From positions 1-22,800 of the forward strand of contig DKTP01000038.1 in the NCBI GenBank assembly GCA_002473085.1: a DNA stretch of 22,800 nt, read 5' to 3'. A program made the position numbers and the translations under genes. The DNA is from Anaerolineales bacterium UBA7227. GTDB lineage: Bacteria > Chloroflexota > Anaerolineae > Anaerolineales > Villigracilaceae. Position 1 is the stretch's first letter; every line of letters starts with the position of its first letter. The notes beneath the pieces were generated by a model. The model was not told the DNA's origin. It saw nothing but the letters and a program-made list of their open reading frames with translations, and made no database searches. Positions 5,995-12,008 of the stretch are shown here, piece after piece.

Positions 5995-6423
5995 ATGTCA
6001 TTTCAAACTGTAATTATCACCGGCAATGTTGGGCGCGATCCTGAAATGCGATACACGCCTGCCGGACAGGCAGTCACAAGCTTTTCGGTGGCCGTAAACG
6101 AGACGTATACAAACAATGCCGGCGAAAAGGTAAAAAAGACCATTTGGTTCCGCATTTCGGCCTGGGGCAAACAGGCAGAAATCTGCAACCAATATGTCAA
6201 AAAGGGCCAGATGATCCTTGTAGAAGGCCGTCTCACCGGCGATCAGGCCACAGGCGGCCCGCGCGTCTGGACGGGACAGGACGGCCAGCCGCGCGCCTCT
6301 TTCGAAATTACCGCCAGCATCGTCCGCTTCCTCTCCTCGCGGCAGGACGGCGGCGAAGGCGGGATGGGCGGCATGGACGCCGGCGACATGGTCGCTCCCG
6401 CCGAGGACAACATCCCGTTCTAG
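5995..6423 (+). CDS. ssb: Single-stranded DNA-binding protein
   Basis: This 142-residue protein coats ssDNA during replication, repair and recombination. The OB-fold spans about residues 1-112, with the family signature ITGNVGRDPEMRYTPAGQAV, and WFRISAWGKQAE in the middle. A short Gly/Met-rich linker leads to the acidic tip EDNIPF, the docking peptide for partner proteins. GGAGG at 5986-5990 marks ATG 5995 as the start. It heads a tight four-gene run with DUF3467, a translin-like protein and a membrane protein. Confidence 0.96.
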   Translation: MSFQTVIITGNVGRDPEMRYTPAGQAVTSFSVAVNETYTNNAGEKVKKTIWFRISAWGKQAEICNQYVKKGQMILVEGRLTGDQATGGPRVWTGQDGQPRASFEITASIVRFLSSRQDGGEGGMGGMDAGDMVAPAEDNIPF

Positions 6424-6436
6424 CGGAGGCGGACGA

Positions 6437-6769
6437 ATGTCAAACAACCCGCAGCCCGTTCCCATCGCGCTCGAGATCCCGACCGGGCTCGATACCGTCT
6501 ATGCCAACCTGGCGCGCATCTCCCACTCCCCCGCCGACCTCGTAATGGACTTTGCCCACGCCCTGCCCGGCGAAAACAAAGCCGTGGTCAAAGCGCGGCT
6601 GCTCATGTCGCCGCTCAGCGCGAAACTGTTCTACCGCGCCCTCGGCGAAAACCTGGCGCGCTACGAAGCCGCCTTTGGCGAGATCGCCGTGCCGGTCAAC
6701 TCGTCGCTGGCCGAGCGCCTCTTCCGTCCGCACCAGCCGCCCGAACCGCCCGCCGATAAAGCAGACTGA
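6437..6769 (+). CDS. DUF3467 family protein
   Basis: The 110-residue protein fits the DUF3467 family, whose biochemical role is not established. The core (LDTVYANLARISHSPADLVM, MSPLSAKLFYRALGENLARYE, then FGEIAVP) is what I recognise. It has no membrane segment or signal peptide, and the tail is Pro-rich (PHQPPEPPADKAD). A GGAGG-type site precedes the ATG. The gene lies 13 nt after ssb and only one base before the translin-like gene, so the three are probably co-translated and may act together on nucleic acid; that role is inferred from position. Confidence 0.85.
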   Translation: MSNNPQPVPIALEIPTGLDTVYANLARISHSPADLVMDFAHALPGENKAVVKARLLMSPLSAKLFYRALGENLARYEAAFGEIAVPVNSSLAERLFRPHQPPEPPADKAD

Positions 6770-6770
6770 C

Positions 6771-7454
6771 ATGCACAAACTCGAATCCATCGCAGAACAA
6801 ATCCGCAGGGATTTTGACGCCCGCACCGCGGCCCGCGACCGCGCCCTCGCCACCGCGCGGGGACTGACCCGCGTCTGCTCGCTCGCCATCCGCGCCGCGC
6901 ACCGCCTCGAAACCGACGGGATGGCGGACCTGCTGGCCGAGGCGCGCTCCCTCGCCGGACGGCTGCGCGCCGACCTGCGCGAGCATCCCGATCTGTACTA
7001 CGCGGGGTACACCCAGGACGCGCTCAAGGAATTCGTAGAAGCCAGCGCCACCTGCGCTCTCATCCAAAACCAGCCGCTGCCCACGCCCGAAGAATTACAA
7101 GTAACCGGCGCCACGTATCTTAATGGGCTTGCCGAAACGGTAGGCGAACTCCGCCGCCGCGCGCTGGACATCCTGCGTCACGGCTATTCGCCGGAAGCGG
7201 AAAGGCTCCTCCTCGCGATGGACGACATCTACGTGGCGCTCGTCAGCATGGACTATCCCGACGCCATCACCAGCGGCCTGCGCCGTCAGACCGACCTGGC
7301 GAGGGGCATCATCGAGAAGACGCGCGGCGACATCACGTTCAGTCTGCGCGGCGAGCACCTCGAGCAGGCGATTGGGCGGCTGATCGGCCAGTTAAACGGG
7401 GAGCCGGTCGAGGTCCAGAAAGAGGCGGGAGAAATCCCCCCACAGGAGAATTAG
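6771..7454 (+). CDS. Translin family (translin/TRAX-like) nucleic-acid-binding protein
   Basis: The 227-residue all-helical protein matches the prokaryotic translin family, relatives of the eukaryotic ssRNA/ssDNA-binding proteins that form the C3PO ribonuclease. Recognisable parts are GYTQDALKEFVEA (79-91), NGLAETVGELRRRALD (118-133) and DYPDAI..LRRQTDLARGIIEKTRGDI (161-188). Acidic residues at TRAX catalytic positions seem conserved (E87, E90, E122, E126), so nuclease activity is possible but unproven. ATG 6771 is chosen because it starts one base after the DUF3467 stop. Co-location with ssb fits a single-strand-handling role. Confidence 0.82.
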   Translation: MHKLESIAEQIRRDFDARTAARDRALATARGLTRVCSLAIRAAHRLETDGMADLLAEARSLAGRLRADLREHPDLYYAGYTQDALKEFVEASATCALIQNQPLPTPEELQVTGATYLNGLAETVGELRRRALDILRHGYSPEAERLLLAMDDIYVALVSMDYPDAITSGLRRQTDLARGIIEKTRGDITFSLRGEHLEQAIGRLIGQLNGEPVEVQKEAGEIPPQEN

Positions 7455-7457
7455 GGC

Positions 7458-8084
7458 ATGGCCCGCCGCGGTCGCCGTTATCCCCTCGTCGTCTATCGCG
7501 AGATCCTCAACCGCTGGTGGCCTGAGACGCTGGCGCTGGGATTGCTTTTGGCCGCGCTGGCATGGCCGCTTTACAAGGACCCGCTCGGACAGTCGCAACC
7601 CTGGCGCTGGCAAGGCATGCTCTTGCTCGGCGCGGGGATCACGCTCTGCGCGCTGTTGCTGCTGGCGATGCGGGGCATGGCTTATGTGCAGACGTTCCCC
7701 AAATATTTGAGACTGACGACGCCGTTCCTGCGGTTGAACATTTCGCACAAACGCCTGCGGCGTTCGACCACCGCCGAGATGAGCGCCCTCTTTCCGCCGA
7801 AACAGACGCGAGGCTGGAAGCGGGATGTGCTTCTCTCGCTGGGCGGACGCACGGCTATCGTGCTCGAACTGAACGGCTGGCCGGCGCCGGCCTGGTTTTT
7901 ACGCGCGTTCCTGTCTTCGTTTTTCTTCAAGGATAAGACGCCGCATTTCGTCATCCTCGTGAATGACTGGATGAGTTTCAGCAGCGAATTGGAAAGTCTT
8001 CGGCGCGGCGAGAGCGCCGCGCCGCCTTCCTCGCGCAAGCCGGACCAATCCATCCTGTCCCGCCTGCCCCGCAAGGACGGCTGA
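7458..8084 (+). CDS. Membrane protein with two helices and a cytoplasmic domain, unknown function
   Basis: The 208-residue protein has a short basic N-terminus and two hydrophobic helices at about 23-39 and 52-71. A soluble region of about 130 residues follows, and it looks beta-rich (YLRLTTPFLRLNISHKRL.., AIVLELNGW.., HFVILVNDWMSF). The layout of a membrane hairpin followed by a beta-rich domain resembles bacterial PH-like membrane proteins, but I cannot assign it. The tail (about 180-208) is Ser/Arg/Pro-rich. It begins 3 nt after the translin-like stop, so it belongs to the ssb operon, and no terminator follows directly. Confidence 0.7.
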   Translation: MARRGRRYPLVVYREILNRWWPETLALGLLLAALAWPLYKDPLGQSQPWRWQGMLLLGAGITLCALLLLAMRGMAYVQTFPKYLRLTTPFLRLNISHKRLRRSTTAEMSALFPPKQTRGWKRDVLLSLGGRTAIVLELNGWPAPAWFLRAFLSSFFFKDKTPHFVILVNDWMSFSSELESLRRGESAAPPSSRKPDQSILSRLPRKDG

Positions 8085-8111
8085 CTGATTTGAAAATAAA
8101 AAGGATTCCAC

Positions 8112-8148
8112 AAGTTCTACTTGCAGCTTTCCCGAAGTAGAACTTCGA
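8112..8148. repeat. Overlapping alternative hairpins downstream of the membrane protein gene
   Basis: AAGTTCTACTT (8112-8122) is perfectly complementary to AAGTAGAACTT (8135-8145). The 3' arm can instead fold on itself: CGAAGT (8134-8139) with ACTTCG (8143-8148). The two structures exclude each other. No T-tract follows directly. A CGGGG/CCCCG hairpin lies just after, near 8170-8184. It may protect the 3' end of the ssb operon message; a switch is possible but unsupported. Confidence 0.5.
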
Positions 8149-8196
8149 GATTCAAAATTTTCATCATTCGGGGCGAACCCCCGTTCACGGACACTT

Positions 8197-8212
8197 TGTG
8201 ATTATCATCACT
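8197..8212. promoter_or_regulatory. CRP/FNR-like operator dyad
   Basis: TGTGA-N6-TCACT (8197-8212), with perfect core arms GTGAT/ATCAC, resembles the site bound by CRP/FNR-family regulators (TGTGA-N6-TCACA). Its centre is about 64 bp upstream of the predicted start of the transcript driven by the promoter at 8234-8262, close to the position used for class I activation. The similarity is by eye; the regulator is unknown. Confidence 0.5.
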
Positions 8213-8233
8213 TGTTATTCGTGACATTTGGAT

Positions 8234-8262
8234 TTGTCAGACTTTTGAAAACCTGCTAACAT
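8234..8262 (+). promoter_or_regulatory. Sigma70-type promoter in the gap before the kinase gene
   Basis: TTGTCA (8234-8239), 17 nt and TAACAT (8257-8262) form a good sigma70-type promoter pointing away from the upstream operon. The predicted start is near 8268-8270. The only thing downstream before the terminator at 8326-8359 is a stretch of about 90 nt with no credible gene. Confidence 0.6.
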
Positions 8263-8268
8263 ATGGGC

Positions 8269-8359
8269 GGAGACGGAACACAGACACCTCCAACTTGCTC
8301 CTCACTGTCTCCTCCTTTGGCGAATGCCTCCGCCGGTTCTCCCCGGCGGAGGCTTTTTT
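8269..8359 (+). ncRNA. Candidate small RNA of about 90 nt
   Basis: A promoter (8234-8262) and an intrinsic terminator (8326-8359) bracket about 90 nt lacking a plausible coding region. The 5' end GGAGAC (8269-8274) can pair with GTCTCC (8307-8312), leaving a C-rich loop. The 3' part is the terminator hairpin plus T6. CU-rich words such as TCCTCCT (8310-8316) are complementary to ribosome binding sites, as in RNAs that pair with mRNAs. No known RNA family is recognised. A CRP-like dyad lies upstream of the promoter. Confidence 0.5.
8326..8359 (+). terminator. Strong intrinsic terminator of the candidate small RNA
   Basis: GCCTCCGCCGG (8326-8336) pairs perfectly with CCGGCGGAGGC (8343-8353) around a 6-nt loop and runs into T6 (8354-8359). 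On the minus strand the hairpin is preceded, not followed, by the T run, so it functions mainly for plus-strand transcripts. Confidence 0.9.
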
Positions 8360-8381
8360 AACGGGCAGGCGGCAAATTGCG

Positions 8382-9821
8382 CTATGAAATCGGGGGAATG
8401 TAGGCGGGCAGGACGACGAAGAAGGAACTTCCCTGCCCCAGCGTGGATTCAACCCAGACGCGCCCCTGATGGTTTTCCACAATGGTTTTGACGATCGCCA
8501 GTCCCAGCCCGGAGCCGGGAAGGGTTTCGGGAACGTTTTCGGCCCGAAAGAATTTTTCGAAGATGCGCGGCTGGTCGGCGGGCGGAATGCCGGGACCGTC
8601 GTCGCTCACTTCGAGGATCAATTGTCCGTCTTCGGAGCGTAATTTCACGTGAATCTCGCCGCCGGCCGGGGAATATTTGATGGCATTCCCGATCAGGTTG
8701 TCGAGCATCTGGCGCACGCGCAAAGGATTGGCGCGCAGCGGCGGCAGGCCGGACTGCTGTTCGAATTTGATCGTCTGGTTGCGCGCGCGGGATTGCCCCT
8801 CCAGCAGGTTGACGGTGTAGCCGATGATGTTTTCAAGCTGTACCACTTCGCGGCGGGAGTCGAAGCCGGCTTCAAGGCGCCCCAGGTCGAGCAGGTCGTT
8901 GACGAGGGCGGTAATATCGCGGATGCTCGCTTGCAGGCGCGCCATGAATTCGCGCTGGTGGTCGTTCAAAGGGCCGGTGCGCCCGATGAGTTCGGCATAA
9001 CCCATCACAGAGGTCAGGGGCGAGCGCAGGTCGTGCGAGACGGTATGAACGAAGTCGCTCTTGATGCGGTCGAGTTCCTTCAGGTAACTGATGTCCTGGA
9101 TGGTGATGGCAAAGCCGATATTTGGAATAGCCGCATAGTGAGCGTTAAAGACGCGCCCGTCGTCGAAGTTGATCTCGTGATATTTCAGCCCGTCCTCGGC
9201 AGAGCGTTCGAGCATGGACTGCAGGTCGGGATGGCGCACAGCCTGTTCAACCGGCTGCCCAAAGACCGCCTCCTGCGACACCCCAAAGGTGCGCGCGGCC
9301 GTGTCGTTGACCAGCATGACGCGCGAGCGCTTGTCTAAAATAACGACGCCATCGGCGATGTTGTTGAAAATGGCGTCGAATTCGACCACCTGGCGCTGGA
9401 GCGAGGCGGTGGTTCGTTTGACCTCGCCCCGCACCCAGTCTCCCAGACGGCGGGCGCGCTCGAGACTGCGCCTGACGACGGTCACGATTTCGGAGGTGGT
9501 GAGCGGCGGAAAGATGTACCCGCTCAGCCCGGCAGACAGGACTTCCTTTGCGATTTCCAGCGAATCTTGTTCCACGTAAAGGACGACTGGCAGGGATGGG
9601 AATCGTTCTAACTGCTCGGCGGCCAGTTTCATCCCCGATTGGCCGGCGAGAGTCTGCCCGATCAACAACAGGGCGGGAGTGGCTTCCTGCAATATTCGAG
9701 ACAGGCTTTCGCGGTCCTGCGCCGCAGCGGTATCGTATCCCGCGCTTTGTAACGCGCGCGTCCCCAGGTGAAGAAAGGGCGATTCGTCCAGAGCCAGCAG
9801 GATCAAGGAGGGCCGCGTCAT
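8382..9821 (-). CDS. Histidine kinase with N-terminal degenerate receiver and PAS domain
   Basis: The 479-residue soluble kinase has four domains: a receiver-like domain (1-120), PAS (about 145-250), HisKA with His263 (FVHTVSHDLRSPLT) and an HATPase domain with N379 (LIGNAIKYS), DDGPGIP (407-413) and GSGLGL (436-441). The kinase parts look intact. In the receiver, the phospho-acceptor Asp position holds Gly55 (LLLIGQTLAG), and the conserved Lys is replaced (YIFPP), so it cannot be phosphorylated in the standard way. There are no membrane helices. Its ATG overlaps the upstream gene's stop by 4 nt (ATGA), so the two are co-translated. No classical response regulator lies nearby. Confidence 0.9.
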   Translation of the reverse strand: MTRPSLILLALDESPFLHLGTRALQSAGYDTAAAQDRESLSRILQEATPALLLIGQTLAGQSGMKLAAEQLERFPSLPVVLYVEQDSLEIAKEVLSAGLSGYIFPPLTTSEIVTVVRRSLERARRLGDWVRGEVKRTTASLQRQVVEFDAIFNNIADGVVILDKRSRVMLVNDTAARTFGVSQEAVFGQPVEQAVRHPDLQSMLERSAEDGLKYHEINFDDGRVFNAHYAAIPNIGFAITIQDISYLKELDRIKSDFVHTVSHDLRSPLTSVMGYAELIGRTGPLNDHQREFMARLQASIRDITALVNDLLDLGRLEAGFDSRREVVQLENIIGYTVNLLEGQSRARNQTIKFEQQSGLPPLRANPLRVRQMLDNLIGNAIKYSPAGGEIHVKLRSEDGQLILEVSDDGPGIPPADQPRIFEKFFRAENVPETLPGSGLGLAIVKTIVENHQGRVWVESTLGQGSSFFVVLPAYIPPIS

Positions 9822-10972
9822 CGCTCTCCTGCCAAGTGGAATTTCTGGATTACTTCCGCCAGCCGCTGAGCGGCCGAATTGGCGGAAATAAGAGCCTGCC
9901 TCTGTTCAGCGTTAAGCGGACCAGTCTTGGTCGTCAGTATCAACCCCAGCGGGTAGAGGATTCCATCCAGTTCTTTTTGCGCCGCGGCGCGCAGGGCGCG
10001 CGTCGTTTCGCCCTGTCGTTTCCCGTCAGCGCGGACGGCTTCCGCGCTTTGCTGAACGGCGCGGAACAACCGTTCATTGACCAGCGAGACGGAGGCGTAG
10101 TCTGCCACGGCTTCCAGCAAGGTCTGTTCGGTCTCGCCAAAAGGCTGCGGCGCCTTGCGGACGACCACCATCAGCCCGATCACTTCATCGCGGACTTTGA
10201 TGGGCGTGACTGCCGCTGCCTGGCCGAGCGCGGCCGCCTTGAGTTTGCGGAGAGCCTGCCCGTGGATGAGCAGGGATTCTCCCGAAAGCGCCACCAGCCC
10301 GCTCACGCCATCGTCCAGCGGCTGTCCCATTTTCTTTGCCCAGACTTCGGGCAGGCGGCTGTGGGCGGTCAACACGAACTGCCCGGAGCGTTCATCCTCC
10401 AGCAGCAGCCAGCCGAGGTCCGCGCCTGATACCTGCAAAGCGCCTTCCACGATGCGCTCAAAGAGGACGCGGCGGTCCGTCACGGAGACGACCGCCCTGC
10501 CGATGGAAACGATCGAGGTCAACTCGCGCACCTTGCGTTGCAGGTTTTCGTTGACGGCCTTCAGTTGCTCATCGAGACGACGGCGGGCATGCGACTCGCG
10601 CACCTGGGTCAGCGCTCGTTCCACTGCCGAGACTACCTCCGCGTCGCGGGCGGGCCAGAGCAGCACGTCTGCCGCGCCGAGGCGAAAGGCCTGAATCACG
10701 TCCTGCTCCCGGCCCTTCTCGGCGATGACGATGAACGGCGCCTGCGTCCCCTGCGAGGAGAGCGCCACCAGCAGGTCTTTTCCGCTGAGGCCGGGCAAAT
10801 TCAGGTTGGCGATGACCAGGTCGGGGGGAGTCTGAAGCGCCTGCCGGATGGCCGCGCCGGCGTCCGTCACGACATCCACCGGATAGCCCAACGGCTTCAA
10901 CGCCTGACGGGCGATCAGGTCGCTGATGTCGGGGTCGCTTTCGACAATGAGGATTCGCTCAAGGAACGCCAT
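9818..10972 (-). CDS. Degenerate receiver-GAF protein with a DHp-like C-terminus
   Basis: The 384-residue protein starts MAFLERILIVESDPDIS. The receiver domain (1-120) has Asn56 at the phospho-acceptor position (DLVIANLNLPGLSG) and Trp106 in place of Lys (LLWPA). A likely coiled coil (125-150) links to a GAF domain (about 151-305). The last 60 residues resemble a HisKA helical pair (GPLNAEQRQALISANSAAQ) but have no His and no ATPase domain. This suggests a sensor/scaffold partner for the kinase downstream, which has the same GPLN-x-x-QR segment. ATG 10972 fits the domain start, though its ribosome binding site is weak; longer starts cannot be excluded. Confidence 0.8.
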   Translation of the reverse strand: MAFLERILIVESDPDISDLIARQALKPLGYPVDVVTDAGAAIRQALQTPPDLVIANLNLPGLSGKDLLVALSSQGTQAPFIVIAEKGREQDVIQAFRLGAADVLLWPARDAEVVSAVERALTQVRESHARRRLDEQLKAVNENLQRKVRELTSIVSIGRAVVSVTDRRVLFERIVEGALQVSGADLGWLLLEDERSGQFVLTAHSRLPEVWAKKMGQPLDDGVSGLVALSGESLLIHGQALRKLKAAALGQAAAVTPIKVRDEVIGLMVVVRKAPQPFGETEQTLLEAVADYASVSLVNERLFRAVQQSAEAVRADGKRQGETTRALRAAAQKELDGILYPLGLILTTKTGPLNAEQRQALISANSAAQRLAEVIQKFHLAGER

Positions 10973-11038
10973 ATGTTCCGTCAATCTCCATGAAGAGACG
11001 AGATATGGGGATTGTAACATTATTAACGGAAATTGGAA

Positions 11039-11047
11039 TGATATACT
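11039..11047 (+). promoter_or_regulatory. Extended -10 promoter ahead of the glycosyltransferase
   Basis: TG-A-TATACT (11039-11047) is an extended -10 element. Transcription would begin near 11054, only about 5 nt before ATG 11059, and no ribosome binding site is visible. No good -35 is seen. An alternative start, ATG 11038, overlaps this element. Confidence 0.5.
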
Positions 11048-11058
11048 TGCGTCCATCC

Positions 11059-11976
11059 ATGAAACCGCTTCCCGCGTTGACCGTCGTCGTCCCCGTTTAC
11101 AATGAGGCCGAGTCCCTGCCGGCCTTCCTGCCGCGCCTGCTCGAATTTTCCGAAAACCACGGCTGGAAGGTCGTCTTCGTGGACGACGGCTCGCGCGACG
11201 ACTCGGGACAGATGCTCGAAAGCCGCGCCCGGCCTCCCGCCGTGCGCGTCATCCGCCATAAAGTCAACCGCGGCTACGGCGGCGCGCTCAAGACCGGCCT
11301 GCTGGCGGCCGACACGCCTTACGCCGTCACCATTGACGGCGACGGCCAGCACGACCCGGAAGATATCCTGAGCCTTTTCCAGGTCGCGGTGGAACGCGAC
11401 GCCGACCTCGTCGTGGGACGCCGCGTCCCGTTCCACAGATCGAATTGGTATCGCGAATTCGGCAAGTCGCTCATCCGCCTCTTCACGCGTATGCTCATGC
11501 CGCTTCCCATCCAGGACCTCAACTCGGGCTTCAAACTCTATCGGACGGAACTCGTCCAGGCTTACCTGCACGTCTGCCCCGATTCGATGGCTTTCAGCGA
11601 CGTGATCGTGTTGACCTTCCTCAACCAGAAAGACCTCGTCCTCGAACATCCCATCCGTGTCGCGCTGCGCAAAAAGGGGAAAAGCACCATCAGCGCCTAT
11701 ACAGCCGCCGAAACGGTGATGGAAATCCTCAACCTGATGATGCTCTTCAACCCGCTCAAGATCTTCCTTTCGCTCTCGGCCATTTGCTTCGCGTTTGGAA
11801 TCGTCTGGGGTACGCCGATCCTGCTGCTCGACCGCGGCGTGAGCGTGGGAGCCATGCTCGCCATCGTCAGCGGGTTGATCTTCTTCGTCATCGGCCTGGT
11901 CGCCAGCCAGTTATCCTCCATGCGGCTGGGCGAACTGGCCGCGCGGCGCAGAAAAAACAAAGACCGGACTTCTTGA
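11059..11976 (+). CDS. Family 2 glycosyltransferase (DPM1-like), membrane anchored
   Basis: The 305-residue protein has a GT2 GT-A fold with VVVPVYNEAESLPAFL (9-24), VDDGSRDDS (41-49) and the metal-binding DGDGQHD (93-99). Residues 93 and 95 form the DXD-type motif. This matches transferases of the dolichyl-phosphate mannose synthase type, which move sugars from nucleotide donors to polyprenyl phosphate. Two C-terminal membrane helices lie at about 232-254 and 262-284, followed by a basic tail (RRRKNKDRTS). The acceptor cannot be told. ATG 11059 fits the family start; ATG 11038 would add 7 residues. It is divergent from the GAF-protein gene and followed closely by a large zinc-ribbon protein. 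Confidence 0.88.
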   Translation: MKPLPALTVVVPVYNEAESLPAFLPRLLEFSENHGWKVVFVDDGSRDDSGQMLESRARPPAVRVIRHKVNRGYGGALKTGLLAADTPYAVTIDGDGQHDPEDILSLFQVAVERDADLVVGRRVPFHRSNWYREFGKSLIRLFTRMLMPLPIQDLNSGFKLYRTELVQAYLHVCPDSMAFSDVIVLTFLNQKDLVLEHPIRVALRKKGKSTISAYTAAETVMEILNLMMLFNPLKIFLSLSAICFAFGIVWGTPILLLDRGVSVGAMLAIVSGLIFFVIGLVASQLSSMRLGELAARRRKNKDRTS

Positions 11977-12002
11977 AAAAACCTGACCCTTCAGGTTATA
12001 CT
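11973..12002 (+). promoter_or_regulatory. Promoter of the methyltransferase-like gene, probably leaderless
   Basis: TTGAAA (11973-11978), 18 nt and TATACT (11997-12002) match sigma70-type elements. The -35 overlaps the stop codon of the glycosyltransferase. Only six bases separate the -10 from ATG 12009, so transcription should begin at or within a base or two of the start codon, and no ribosome binding site is visible. Confidence 0.6.
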
Positions 12003-12008
12003 TCTCCC

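Noticed and set aside
8263..8361. A 32-codon open frame from ATG 8263 covering the candidate small RNA
   Set aside because: It starts inside the -10 region, upstream of the predicted transcription start. It has no ribosome binding site and ends in the terminator T-run, so it is likely chance.
10064..10075. GAAC-N4-GTTC (GAACAACCGTTC) inside the GAF protein gene
   Set aside because: It matches the LexA core but lies within coding sequence with no promoter nearby and lacks the extended CAGAAC/GTTCTG arms.
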